From: Diadema setosum
Taxonomy: Eukaryota; Echinodermata; Echinoidea; Diadematoida; Diadematidae
Direction: 5' to 3'
DNA length: 64,000 nt
Assembly (NCBI GenBank): GCA_033980235.1
Contig: CM067075.1
Location: forward strand, 3,151,148 to 3,215,147
The position numbers and the translations under genes are program-made. Position 1 is the stretch's first letter. Each line of letters begins with the position of its first letter. Shown piece after piece: positions 35,521 to 47,400 of the stretch. The notes below the pieces were generated by a model. The model had not been told where the DNA came from and searched no databases. It worked only from the letters and a program-made list of their open reading frames with translations.

Positions 35521-37839
35521 AGAGAATATTCATGAGGACCATGCGGTTTTACAAAGTCCCAAGGAGTCTCGAATTGTCCCTCAGTCGGCAACCATAACTT
35601 GAAGTGATGATTTTGTTCTTTGAATTCCAGACTTGTTCCACGAAAGAATTTTATGAGAAAAGTTATTAGGCTTAAAGAGACAGGTAGAGAGAAGCATCAA
35701 GATGGGAGTCTTGCTATAAACAAGCATTGATTTTTTGCAAATTTTTTGACTATCCTACATGGGGAATATTTGAATCAAAAAGGGCCTCACACACAAATTT
35801 TGTCACCATAAATGACCAGAAAAAAAAAATGCCTATTTGTGTAATTGCCAAAACCGAGATATGTGGTACAGATGTGCTACAAAAGCTGCCTTAATAGGTA
35901 TGACCTCATAAGAAGCATACTGTGTACATTTTGTAAGCGTTTGCTTGTGCAAGTAATTTTACTGTGCATGAGGAATGCAAATATACATTCAGATTGAAAA
36001 ACATGTCTGTGTATTTGCACATTCCAAAAAAAATAGAAAAGAAAAAAAAAATGATTATGGGTTTTGAAGATCCTAGTAAATAATTTTCCGAAGCAATTTT
36101 GCATACTTTAAATACCCAGCTTGACAGATGCCAATCAAATGCCTAGCAACCAGTCGGCCCAAGCATCAAGTATTTCATACCATTTGGGGGGGGGGGGGGG
36201 GGGTGATGTATGGAATAACGAACATTGTGGAGGCCATGTGCACAGGAACAAACATGAGAGGTATCGGGACACAGAGACTTAAAGGATACTACCACCCTGA
36301 ATCCATTCAAATCAAGTTAACCCATCGTCCACCAGCAATACTGCTCAACAGTTCAACAGAAGCACTTTGGCATACGATGAGGTTTGTACAGCAGAAGGTA
36401 TATGAAAATTGAAAAAAAAAGGAAGGGAGTGAAGCAGATGAGAGTTTGTGAACCACATTGTTTTCCGGCTTGTTTGAGGAGTTTTTGTGTCTTTCTGTGT
36501 ATTCTGCGCATCGTGACAAATGAAGGGAATCTAGATGTGATTTCGACGTTGACTTTTCGTGAAGACATACTTCGCTGGTCGTTGTGACGGACAAGAGGCA
36601 GAGAGGGGCAAGGCCCAAAATTTGGAACTGTCAATATTTGTCGGCCGTAAATATGCACGCATCAACATGTTCCTCTCACTTTTTTCCCCCCATCTTAATT
36701 TCTGTCCTTTATTCTTGCGGTGAATGGCAGTGTGGTGCTTTTTGACAAGATGACTGGATACTATGCTCTAATCACATGATCCTTTGTATTTTGTCTCCGG
36801 TCGTTTCCGAATTCAGCATTCCCCAGGTTCAATGGAAGACTCTTTAAATAGCGTACTATCAAAATATGTTGATTGTTTGACACTCACCATGGCAACATGT
36901 GACCCTGTAGTCAGCTGGGAAGAAGAACGTCTGTTGCCATAGCGCCCTTCTTGTTCTGAAACTAATGGCTACACAAGCACACCTCTTCCAATATGGAAAG
37001 TATTGATAAATGATCAAGGAATAAAAAAAAATGAAGGATACTGTATTGAATAGACAGTACTTTCTGTAATATCTCTCTGTGATGAGCAGAGACTGCAAGG
37101 ACACCGTGGCCCAAATTCACAAAAGTATTTTTAATGAAATTCAGTTTTGATAAAGTCATTGGACCAAGCAAGCGACATCGCACACGTGTGTGTTAGCTTG
37201 TGTTCATTGCTGGAGTACGCAATGTGTGACTTTATGACATTGAACTGTGCATGATCTATGGTCTAGAGTTACTCTGCCTTTGTGAATTCCAGCCTTTGAT
37301 TCTTGAAGAGGATAAAGGCTTATTTTGGGGGGTGTTAACCCAGTTATCTGTTATCATATTCTTTCTTTTTAGCCGGTTAATGCAAGTGAACATATCTTCA
37401 TCCTTTAGTGAACGATTCAAAATGATTTTTTCTGAAAGATTCTTCAGGAAAATATCGTAGAAGTATTCACTTTGATCTTAAATTGAAGGGTAGCCATATA
37501 AAGTTATTAAAATCAGCCATTGCTTTATAGGTTATTGTTAGCTAGTATATTATCGTATCACAGCTGGCTAAAGTCAAAACCATCTTTGTGGATAAATAAT
37601 CCTGAGTGTATTGCATGCTATTGTGAGAGGTACAACGGTAATGTCCTAATGATAGTACAGGGGGTTGGTATCATTCATTCATGCACAGTGGTCATAACCT
37701 TTGCAAACCTGTTAGACCACATCTGAAAACTTGAACCTGCAATGAACTCCCTTGATCCATTTATGCATTTTTATTTCCTCTTTCCATATTTTGTCCAAGA
37801 AAGGGAGTGAGAGTGAGAGGTACACTGTTTACGGCGAAA
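35521..37839. other. Non-coding with a G18 run
   Basis: AT-rich sequence containing G18 at 36186-36203. Short frames near 36300-36660 and 36860-37180 overlap on both strands and lack recognisable products. Confidence 0.5.
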
Positions 37840-38100
37840 ACTTTTTAAGCAGAAGCAGCGAGTGAGCCGGAGAAGCAATTAATTAGGGTCATACGTCACT
37901 CTGCGGAAACCGTGATTTGAATCCAATGTGTATAGCATGGATTTTGTTAGCCGTCCTTCTAACATCAAGAGCGAAACATTGTCTCTTCAGGAAATAGCAT
38001 TGCAGTCATCTGCGGTACAGGTCGTCAAATGTCATTAGGATTGCGTAAAGCGCGAAGTTCACTGCAAAGTTCTGTGCCCCGATTTCCGCGAAATAGATGT
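37840..38100. other. GC-richer non-repetitive island
   Basis: CpG-bearing block (AAGCGCGAAG, TTTCCGCGAAAT) without a long open frame. Regulatory role is possible, inferred from composition only. Confidence 0.2.
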
Positions 38101-38416
38101 TGACACATGCCATCCTGTTTCTTAAAAAAGCAAAACTATAGATTTCCTTTTAAATGTGATCATGAAAGTTATAATTCGTGAATTACAGTTTTGCAAGTTA
38201 CAATGTGCAATTTTCATCTTTAGATTCATGAGAGCCAGTGTGTATGTATGAAGTCTCATATTTCTGCTGTTATCTTTTTATTTTCATTTTTTTTTTGCCG
38301 TTGTTGTTTTGGAGGTTGCTCTCACAAGTACTAATTGTCTAAGTACATTGTAAATCCCAAGTCAACTTTAAATGTCTGAATTAAGACATTAACAAAAAAT
38401 GTCATAAATATAGCTT

Positions 38417-38509
38417 TTAACCCGTTGAGGACGAGTCCCGAGTATATTCAGGCAAGAGTCTATGGGAAATGCGTGTTGTAGCAAAGTCAGCCTGTCCTCA
38501 ATGGGTGAA
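38417..38509 (+). mobile_element. Mini-element family B copy
   Basis: TTAACCCGTTGAGGACGAG at the left and CCTGTCCTCAATGGGTGAA at the right. The right TTAA has one substitution. The interior CCCGAGTATATTCAGG retains the family palindrome. Confidence 0.9.
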
Positions 38510-39528
38510 GGTGGTGTATTAGTATCACATGCCTGTTTTAAGTTGATTTTGCTGATGTAGAGTGTGAATGACGGGTTATTTGAGACCCTGTCCCTTTTAC
38601 AGATAAAGGGGCATTATACATTGATTAATAGTCCCTCAGCAAAGTGTGGTTTTGATAAGATCACAGCATACTTGCACTTCGTGCATTCTTGTTTTTGTGT
38701 AGATCGCTTGCGTTCATGCGGAGGCGTGCTGCGTGTTCCGCCATGCAAGTCTTTCGGTTCTCCAGATTGACTTTGACTTTCATTGGCAATTAGGAGAGTA
38801 ATTCACACCCAGTACCCTCACCACCCACACCAACTCTATCCTCTAAACAAGAGCTCTCTTGGGAAATTAGTGGCACTGAGTTGTCAAACCAGGAAACAGA
38901 TTTTGTTTTTATGCCAGGAATTTGCTCCCATTAACTTGTGAAATGCAGACTTTTCAGTAACATGTAACCCACTTTCCACCTCTTTTTTTTTTCTTTCTGT
39001 AGTGGGATAGCTTTTATTTCAGTTTATTATTCTGCCCTTTTTTATTCCAGGGGTATAAGTTCTTATATGCCTCAAGGTGTTTACTTGGCGAGAAAAGAGA
39101 AGAAATGACTGTAAAGAAAAATGAAATGCTCAAAACAGTGATTGAGCGCTGAAATCTCTGAACCAAATCTGTGTTTATTGTTATGAAAGAAAACTGTTGG
39201 GTTTCTTGTCAACTGTCCACTTTGCAACATGTCTCAAGGAAGACTTAAATGGCTTACGCCGACCTGTTTCCGTTGTTTGAATTATTGTAAGCCGCTAAAT
39301 AAGCTTGGATTGAATTTTCGGTTGATTGGGCTAAGCCGGCAATCGAGTTTGCGTTGCATGTCATGTTGACTACAGAAACTTTTGAGACCCTTTGAATATG
39401 GAGACAGGGGTATGATTTGTCAAGTTGTCACGCTAATCTCAAAAGGTTTTTCTTTGTCAAGAGTACTTCTCTTTTTTTTCTTCTTCTTCCTTTTTTCTTT
39501 TTTTTTCTTCTTCCTTTCTTTTTATGCC
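38510..39528. other. Non-coding, nothing recognised
   Basis: AT-rich apart from a small CpG-bearing stretch near 38700-38765, ending in a T/C-rich tract (39465-39525). Confidence 0.5.
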
Positions 39529-40850
39529 TCCGCCACGAAGTGGTGCCGGAGGCATTATGTTTTCGGGTTGTCCGTCCGTCCGTCCGTCCGTCCTTCCGTC
39601 CGTCCGTCCGTCCTTCCGTCCGTCCGTAATTAATTTTGTGGACAAGGTAACTATCGAAACCTGTTGAGGTATCCTAATGAAACTTGGCATGTTTGTGTAT
39701 TAGGGGGTGAAGTTGTGCCTATCAACTTTTGGGTGCACATGCTCAAGGTCAAAGGTCAAAAGGTCAAGGTCAAATACATAAAAATTTCACTATTTCCACC
39801 ATATCTATTGAATGCCTGAAGATATTTTCTTGAAACTTAGTGTATACATGTATTACCCAATTAAGATTCTCTGGTGAAAGTTTGGGTCATGAGGTCAAAG
39901 GTCAAAGGTCAAAAGGTCAGGGTCAAATACATAAAATTTCACTATTTCCACCATATCTATTGAATGCCTGAAGAGATTTTCTTGAAACTTAGTGTATACA
40001 TGTATTACCCAATTAAGATTCTCTGGTGAAAGTTTGGGTCATGAGGTCAAAGGTCAAAAGGTCAAGTAAAAATATAACTTCTTTTTTTTCTCCGTACCTT
40101 GGAAAATTGTTCAAGGTATCTTCATGGAACATAGTATATACATGTACTGACTGGAAGTGATTATCTAGAGAATGTAGGGTTCATGGGGTCAAAGGTCAGG
40201 GGTCAAAGGTCAAGTGCAAGACTTCAAAATTTTACTATTACCCTCATATTTATGCAATGCCAGCAGGGTTATTTTTTTTACACTTGGTGTATGCGTGTGT
40301 AACCTAATAGAAATTCTCTGGAAAGTTTTTTTTTTCTCTTTTTGCCTCAAAGGTCAAAAGGTCAAAGATGAAGTGAAAGTGCTGAACTAACTTTTTCCTC
40401 CATATCTCGGAAGTGGCTCAAGTTACCTTGAAACTTAGTACATATTATGCATGTTCTACCTGAAAGTAATTATCTTATGAATTTTAGGGTGAAGGGCCAG
40501 ATGAAAATGGTAATAATTTACTATTCAATTCAGAAATTGCACTTTTTCTCCACACCTGTACCTTGAAAATTACTCAATGCCTAAATGTATGAATGGGTCA
40601 AAGTCAAGTTAAAGTCCTTAAATCCCTAGATACATGCTCTCCTATTCATCCAATTAAACCTACGTTAAGGAAGGTGAACATTCAACACATTTGTGACAAA
40701 CTTGTCATTCCAATATTTTGCCAATTTTGTGAAAAATGTAATCACACAGTGTCCACATGTACTATCTTGAGACCTATTGGGAAAATCATGCATTATGGCG
40801 GAGGCATACCAGTCGCCAAAGCGACATTTCTAGTTTTTTTTTTTTTTGAA
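39529..40850 (+). repeat. Interspersed repeat with TCCG array and AGGTCA half-site clusters
   Basis: The left edge is a CCTCCGCCACGAAGTGG...GGAGGC palindrome, then a TCCG array (39570-39627). About 1.2 kb follows in which AGGTCA occurs some 15 times, mostly spaced by 0-2 bases. A 153-bp unit (CAAATACATAAAA... to AAAAGGTCA) is tandemly repeated at 39771 and 39924. The right edge is GGCGGAGGCATACC, AAGCGACATTTCTAG and a T15 run. Similar elements are common in marine invertebrate genomes. It has no reverse transcriptase or transposase frame. Confidence 0.75.
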
Positions 40851-42006
40851 TAGGGAACACTTTTCAGGTAATGCTAAAAGAATAAAGGAATTTTAAATGT
40901 AAATTGCTAGCCCCAAAGTTGTGGTTAGCCTGTGTCATGCATTGTTTTTTTCAAGGGTTTTATAATTCACTCTAGCCAAAAGTAGCGGCAAATATGAAAA
41001 CTACTTGTAAATGTCCTGCAATTTTTTTTTTCATTTACAGTAATAACTTGTTCGGTCCTTTATGGGGGGAGGGGAGGGGAGGGGGTTGGGGAGGAATTTA
41101 TTTGTTGTCTACTCTTTCTATATATTTACTGCATCTGTAACACTCATTTACATTGTAGATTCCCCCAAAATTTTCCTTGGTTCAGTATACCTCTTTGAAT
41201 AGAGGAAAGTGGTGCATGCCTGATGTTCTCCCATTCTTGAGGAAGGGTGAAGATATGTGGTCCGATGGAGAGCATATACACCCTTTGATTTACTTCCACA
41301 CATATTGCTTTGGATTGCCATGCAATGTGATACCGTTTGGGTCAAACCCTTCACAAATCTCACACAAGAATGGGAGAATTATGTGTCAATTTGGTCCGAG
41401 AGCACATATTTTCACGACTGTCTTTTTGTGACGGGGGGGGGGGGGGGGGGGGGGGGGTGTCTTTTGGTGGGTTTCTTTTTTCTTCCTTCTGGAATGGAAA
41501 GTCATAGAGAATGACACCATTTCATAAATATTACATTCATATGTAGGCCAGTGGAATGTGTCACAGGGTCTGTTTTATTTCTGTTACTTTTGTTTTTTCG
41601 GGACACCACATAAATTGTGTGATTATCTCCTTGTGGAGGCTAAGTCCGGTCAGCACATACGGTGGCCTTAACGTTTCTATTTCCCTCGACTGAATCCACA
41701 GATACCTCGAAACAAGCAAAGACACTTTTAGAATTGTAAAATATTGGCACCATGATGTGGCGTAGCAGTCACGAGTCTTTTTATATCCCTTTGCAAATTC
41801 AACCCTTAACAACTGTTCACCCATAATGTCAAACAATGAACTCATGAAGGAAAATGGCAGCTGTTTACAATCTACGTGATGGTGCATTCATAGAAAGACA
41901 TGGCAGTGATTCACGCTTCAAAAATAAAAACAAAAACAAAACAACAACAACTCTTATATGTAAACATGTTTAGAAACATGTTTCATACTCACAAACAACT
42001 TCTGTT
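40851..42006. other. Non-coding with a G25 run
   Basis: G25 at 41433-41457 is the longest homopolymer in the window. A 108-codon minus frame at 41561-41887 has no recognised family and no splice context, so it is not called. Confidence 0.5.
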
Positions 42007-42060
42007 TAACCCTTATGTGCCCAGCCTCTAATTTATAGCTAAACTTGCATACCTCTTTTA

Positions 42061-42770
42061 TCAGCATTTACTATTCCATTCAACTTGACCTACATTGTAG
42101 TTATGAAGTTAGCAAGGTTGTTCAGGTGTAGCAATGTGCATTAGTCCACCAGGGAGGCCATTGTGAGGCAATGTGGATTTAAGGGATTAGGCAGGGTGCT
42201 GCATAAGCACTTGCCCGATTGCCCAGGGCAAGTGAAAAATCAAATTTTGGCAAGTATTTTTGAACATATTTAAAATGCTTGCCCAAATTGGGCAAGCAAA
42301 AAGTTTTGAAACCACCTTTTTTTCACTTATTTCTCCCCCCCCCCTCCCACAAACCCACAGACAACCAGGCAGAAGCCCAAAGATGCATGTAATGGCTGTT
42401 TTGTGATGCAACACACTTTATAATTCATTTCAGCAATTTTCAAACACTTCATTGAAGAAGCTCCAATGCAGTGCAATGGCAACACTTGATCAGACCAAGT
42501 TTGTTACTCCACTGTGATTAACCATGCAAATTAGTGTGTGCTGTTTGATTGTGTTTTATTAAGCCCTTGACTAACACATGATTTTCTGTATTATTTCCTT
42601 GTATTTTGGACTTTCTCTTTGGGCAAGTAAAATTAATGTTCAGGCAAATGTTTTGCAGCAAATTTGAAAATCTGCTTGCCCGACCGGGCAAGTGGTAAAA
42701 TAAAGTTTAGTAGCATCCTGCTAGGTAATCTATACTCTTTTAGAACTAGTTTCCAGATATCTGTGCCAAA
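42061..42770. repeat. Dispersed repeat family E, copy interrupted by an insertion
   Basis: Left part 42061-42190 and right part 42722-42770 align in order with the continuous copy at 24541-24800. The break falls after GGGATTAG. Confidence 0.65.
42191..42721. mobile_element. Foldback element nested in repeat E, TAG target duplication
   Basis: The 531-bp insert starts GCAGGGTGCTGCATAAGC and ends TAGTAGCATCCTGC, which are inverted repeats. CTTGCCC/GGGCAAG words repeat near both ends. Position 42277-42297 is a 10-bp-arm perfect palindrome. TAG occurs on both sides (42188-42190, 42722-42724) but once in the empty copy at 24.7 kb. It is non-coding. Confidence 0.8.
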
Positions 42771-43084
42771 CGTTTTAACAGATCTCTAGAGCACAGTTAG
42801 AATAAACCTCAAAGGAGATTTGAATTGTGCTTCCCAAGACACAAACCTCCAGGGTTGTTGTAATTTCAGTTTTGTTTAATTTTTGGAGTGGGCGTGTATT
42901 TTGAGGGGCTCAAATCTCATAGAACTCGTGCCAAACAGTACAAAAATACACCAGATGGTGGACTGTACTTAGTCAAAAGAAGAAGAAGAGTTCACAGTGA
43001 CGCAGTCATTGTATGGAATCCTGTTTGAATTTAGCATCATCAAAAATCATCAAATTAAGACGTACTCATTTCAATACCTGAAAT

Positions 43085-43740
43085 CTCCATAATGCTGAAT
43101 GCAAGCTGAGTGTTTTGTGAATGAATCTGAATAACTCTGAATGTAATCTGAATGGTATCGCAGTGCTACCGGAATGGATCTCAAGAACTGAATGCTATCT
43201 TAACCTGTTGAGGACGGACTGATTTCGCTGCAACACGCATTTCCCATAGACACCTGCCCGAGTATACTCGGGACTCGTCCTCAATGGGTTCATGCTATCT
43301 GTATGTTATGTGAATGGAATCTCAGTGCTATCCGAATGCAATCTGAATGCTTTTTGAATGGATCTGAGTAATGCTGGCTGGATGCAGTCTGAGTACCATC
43401 TGAATGCTGCCTGCATGCAATCTGAATGCTGTCTAAATGGAGCTGAATAACTCTGAATGTAATCTAAATGCTATCCGAATGGATCGGAGTAACTCTGAAT
43501 GCTATCTGAATGCTGGTTGAATGCAGTCTGAATGCTACCTATTAGAAGTGGATCTGAGTAACTCTGAATGCCATCTGAATGCGGTGTGAATGCAACCTGA
43601 ATGCTGTCTAAATGGAGCTGAATAACTCTGAATGTAATCTGAATGCAATCCGAATGCTATCTGAATGCAGTGTGGCTGCCGTCTGAGTTTAATTTGAATG
43701 CTGTCTGAATGGATCTAGATAACTCTGAATGTAGTCTGTA
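43085..43740. repeat. Degenerate TCTGAATG minisatellite
   Basis: More than 30 imperfect copies of an octamer or nonamer related to TCTGAATGC, with AACTCTGAATG and CTATCTGAATG variants, over about 650 bp. It is interrupted at 43200-43292 by a family B mini-element. Confidence 0.9.
43200..43292 (-). mobile_element. Mini-element family B copy inside the TCTGAATG array
   Basis: TTAACCTGTTGAGGACGG at the left and GACTCGTCCTCAATGGGTT at the right. The interior CCCGAGTATACTCGGG is a perfect palindrome. The flanking TGCTATCT words on each side are array units. Confidence 0.9.
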
Positions 43741-43901
43741 TACTGTATATATAGAGATGTATTTCATAATTGTGAATACAAACAAAATTTGCTGTAATGG
43801 AAAGTCTTGAATCCCTCCGACAGGAACACACATGAAGTGACTCATCTTTTGAATACATTTTAGTATTCCATCTGTGATGAATATACTTGAATAACTCACA
43901 T

Positions 43902-44265
43902 TAGTTACGTTCAGACGACAAACCTTACCCTCGAGGTTAGGAAACCTCGAGGTTAGAGTTTGTAGTTAGGGACTGTGAAGACGCACTCGTAGTTAGCTAA
44001 CCTTGAGGTTAGCTCGATGTTAAGAGCCACAAGAAATCTTATGGTTAGCGCTGTAACCACGAGCCGCGGGGGGGGGGGGGGGGGGGTGGTTAAGCACCAG
44101 AGTTAAGCACCTTGTGGACACAAAAATCAATGCACTCAAAGGGGCAGGAATTTGACCTCGACGTTACGGTTAAGATTCGTCGTGTGTCGTCCACACACGT
44201 CGTAGTTACACTAGAACGCAAGAGCTTAACCTCGAGGTTAGGGCTTGCAGTCTGAACATAACTAT
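43902..44265. mobile_element. Foldback element with CTCGAGGTTAG repeats and an internal G19
   Basis: The termini TAGTTACGTTCAGAC and GTCTGAACATAACTA are inverted. CCTCGAGGTTAG and relatives recur at least six times in both orientations. G19 lies at 44068-44086 near the centre. It is non-coding. Confidence 0.8.
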
Positions 44266-44496
44266 TGAGATTTACTTTCTTGAAGTCAGAATTGCCATTC
44301 ATGTGCATTTTGTTGAATGCTTGATAATGTGATACCAAGGTGTCATTCATAACCAAACTCACGAGGTTTTGAAATAATTCAGTATTTACAGCTGGTTTGT
44401 AGTAGTGGAAAGCATACAGGAATGTAGGATCTTGTGATTCTCCACATTAAGGATTTGGTGAGAACAACTGAAGAGTAACTTGCCCTTGAGCCTTAC

Positions 44497-45026
44497 AGGA
44501 CAAGTTTACCCAAATATAAACATGTGTGGATTGAGTGAATGCAACAATATCAGTAAAATTCATCAGAGAAAGTTTGAGGGAAATCAGACAATGAAGTGGT
44601 GATTTTTAAAGTTTCCAGCGCTAAATGAGAAGACATCTCCAGTCTGTGATGTTATGAGTGTACAACAACGTATAGAAAATATGAAAAGAATTCCACAAAA
44701 TTAATTTTTTTAATGAAAAGTACATATTCCCTCGACTTGTTACTGACACATGATAAGGGTGATATTTTTTCCCCCTGCTTCTTGAAAGAGGTAAGTCAAG
44801 TGCACTTCCATATCGCTGGAAATATGAAAATATTTTTAATTCTCTTTATGTTTTCTTTATATCATCATGCATAAATAACAGCACAGACTGTAGAAGTCTT
44901 CTCACACAGAAACTTCGTAACTTTTGATAGGATTGTCTGATTTTCCTCAAACTTTCATCGATGTTTCTCCTTATATTGCTGCATTTGCTCAATCCACACA
45001 TAATTATATTTAGGTGAATTTGTCCT
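44497..45026. mobile_element. Foldback element family D, full copy
   Basis: The left arm (AGGACAAGTTTACCCAAAT, ATGTGTGGATTGAGTGAATG) is mirrored at the right (minus strand AGGACAAATTCACCTAAAT, ATGTGTGGATTGAGCAAATG). The arms extend more than 150 bp with mismatches, through GAAAGTTTGAGG/CCTCAAACTTTC and CAGTCTGTG/CACAGACTG. A half copy is at 22168. It is non-coding. Confidence 0.85.
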
Positions 45027-45031
45027 TCACT

Positions 45032-45230
45032 GTTCAGATAGGTGCACAGCCTAGTGGTACAAGAGCCTCACATACCACGTGATGGTGGGTGCTAAAGGGC
45101 CACGTACCAGGCTGCCAATCACCCCTGCCGAAGGGTGAGCCAGGAAGCAATCTCACCTGGCGATTCTCTTTGACTGCCGACTGCGGCGGGGAAGTACAGG
45201 TACACCTCCCGACATCTGATTGATTGAACA
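45032..45230. other. GC-richer block, possible repeat
   Basis: GC-balanced and compact, directly abutting the family D element. It contains TACCACGTGATGGTGG and GCCACGTACCAGGCTGCC. No second copy or frame of note was seen in the window. Confidence 0.25.
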
Positions 45231-45799
45231 AATGTTCAGGACGTGCTCACATGTAGGTGTCGCAGTCTGAGTTGTAGTTGCAACCTTTCTGTGTCAATGT
45301 TTTTAGTTTTTTAAAGTAACTTTTCGCAGCTGGTACATGTCGTTAGAGAACCTGAGTAATTCTTTATCCCATCCCTGTAGGTTTTGGGGGGAGGGGTTTA
45401 ATCTGTAGGATGAATTAGTCTAGGTCTCAGACTTCATGACTTCTAGCCCATGTAAGTATAGAAGAAGCACTCCATGCTCAATAAAAGCATAATCTACCCC
45501 ACCTATGCTGACCTTTCGAAGGCAATGTGCTGTACCATCAGCATTGTAAGTAAACTAGGTCAAAGATAAACCAAGGTCTAGAAGCTAGACTAACCAAATG
45601 CTATGCCCTAAGCGGAAATTGGTTGTCCATGAAAACTTTTATTTTGATTTCATTGCCACCAAGATTTGTCCAAGCCAACTTTTCATGTTATAAAAGTGTA
45701 TGTTTGAAGGATGCACATTCACTGTGAGTCGTAAGAACAGGAGTCAACATTCCATCTATGGAATGTAGACAGATACTGGCAATTTACAAATCATACACC

Positions 45800-45836
<37 letters not shown>

Positions 45837-45934
45837 TGCCCCCCCCCCCCCCATGTACTCTAGAGATAGACAGGAGAAAGAAATATTCAGAGTGTGGAAA
45901 AGAAGGAGGAAAAAAAAAACAGATTGTATCAAGC
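45231..45934. repeat. Spacer with (CT)n and C14 tracts
   Basis: (CT)15 at 45801-45830 and C14 at 45839-45852; otherwise AT-rich and unremarkable. Confidence 0.8.
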
Positions 45935-46330
45935 TTAAAGGGACTGTACAGTACTGGTTGAGGTGGGGATTCATGTTTTGAACATTACTACGTGACATAA
46001 TGAAAAGCCTCTTATGAAATATGAAAGAGCATGTAATTTTTAGAAGGATTCAACATTTATTTGATGAAAATTGGTTTTCAAATGGCTGAGATATCTAAAA
46101 AAAAAAAAGTGCTTATGATAGAAGGCGACGTGCCACAACTTTATTAGGATCTCTTTGTTTCACCTTGTTTTTGGATATCTCAGCCATTTCAAAACCGATT
46201 TTCATCAAATAAACTTTTGATACCCCTTAGAACTGCATGCTCTTTGACATCTCATAGAGTGGTTTCTGAATATCTCGCAAAACGTTAAAAGCTAAATCCC
46301 CACCTCGACCAGAACTGTACACACCCTTTG
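45935..46330 (+). mobile_element. Long foldback MITE family F, copy 1
   Basis: Begins TTAAAGGGACTGTACAGT and ends AGAACTGTACACACCCTTTG. The arms are inverted over most of the length (TGGTTTTCAAATGGCTGAGA against TCTCAGCCATTTCAAAACC). The unpaired centre contains GAAGGCGACGTGCC. The right TTAA is mutated. It is non-coding. Confidence 0.88.
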
Positions 46331-46469
46331 AGTGGAAAAGATTCAGAATAAACATACAACAGGAAGAGAATGAAAGTTATAACAGTCATGTAAGGAAGTT
46401 GTATCTCATGACTTGATGAGGGGTGGCCATGTTTCTTCTCTTATCCCTGTATGAGTCTTCCAAGTTTTC

Positions 46470-46562
46470 TTAACCCGTTGAGGACTAGCTGATTTTGCTA
46501 CAACACACATTTCCCATAGACACTTTCCTGAGTATACTTGGGACTCGTCCTCAACGGGTTAA
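46470..46562 (-). mobile_element. Mini-element family B, near-intact copy
   Basis: 93 bp with perfect TTAACCCGTTGAGGAC and GTCCTCAACGGGTTAA termini, bounded by TTAA. It is followed by a CA run at 46587-46609. Confidence 0.95.
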
Positions 46563-46577
46563 CATCTTCTTCCAGCT

Positions 46578-46610
<33 letters not shown>

Positions 46611-46679
46611 GCATATTGGTTGGACCCGTCATACATCCTGGTACTCATTGCTGGAATACCATCCCAACTCCTCCACCGA

Positions 46680-46930
46680 CCCATTCCAACACACAGCACC
46701 AATCCTCGATGACAGGTGGGGCTATTTTGTGTGCGTGCCTGCACTCCCCCGTCGCCGTACAGGTGGATTTGAAAGTCAATTATGTTTCACCCCTTGCGAT
46801 TGACGGAGAAGCCGGCGCGGAGAGAATGGGAAGAGTCGGGACACGAAGGAAAAGAGACCACGGGATGATCTCAAAACGATCAAAATATCATCTTCATCCC
46901 GGTCACCATAGTTTGCAGGTGTTTGGTAAC
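46680..46930. other. GC-richer non-repetitive island
   Basis: CpG-bearing block (CCCCCGTCGCCGTACAGG, GAGAAGCCGGCGCGGAG) within a 159-codon + frame that begins in the CA run and has no recognisable domain. Candidate regulatory element. Confidence 0.3.
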
Positions 46931-47199
46931 AAAATAATGCTTGTTTTCGCATCAGATCGAGGAAAAATGGAAAGGTCTTCTTTTTTTTTCTGCCGGGACC
47001 TATCATCATCGGTGTGATCTTGTTTGCATCCTCTGGGAAAAAGGATTGGATATAATTGTACGTGGGCAGTCACAGAAAATGGTGTCACACTCGCCTGTAA
47101 TTCAAATCACCTTTCCCTGCACAGTCGGCAGCTTTCTTTGATTCTGGTTACACCTTTATGGAATCCACTACCTCATGGCCTATATACTGTATACCAAAC

Positions 47200-47400
47200 T
47201 CATGCCTTAGCTGTCCTCTACCCACCCTTACTAGCCCCTTACCTATACATACCAGTCTTTCATTTTCCCATACCTGCCCCTCACCCACTCACATCCCTTA
47301 CCCCTTTACCGACCCACCTGTTGTAAACCCATCCCCTACCTTCCCATTTCTTACCCATCTACTATCCCAAATCTACACTTTTAGGACCCATTATCACCAT
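47200..47400. repeat. CCTTACCC-like low-complexity tract
   Basis: C-rich words such as CTTACC, CTACCC and CCCATC recur irregularly; T and A homopolymers follow (47420-47495). Sequence from 47500 to 48280 holds nothing recognised. Confidence 0.6.

Noticed and set aside
39382..39690. Repeats of Val-Arg-Pro-Ser and Lys-Glu-rich frames
   Set aside because: Products of the TCCG array and the flanking pyrimidine tract.
41561..41887. 108-codon minus-strand frame
   Set aside because: No recognised family, no splice context and ordinary composition; chance openness is likely.
45032..45230. tRNA gene cluster
   Set aside because: GC-balanced and compact, but no A-box/B-box pair at the right spacing and no cloverleaf could be drawn.
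46538..47017. 159-codon + frame
   Set aside because: Begins in a CA microsatellite and runs across an island; no domain recognised and no splice borders.
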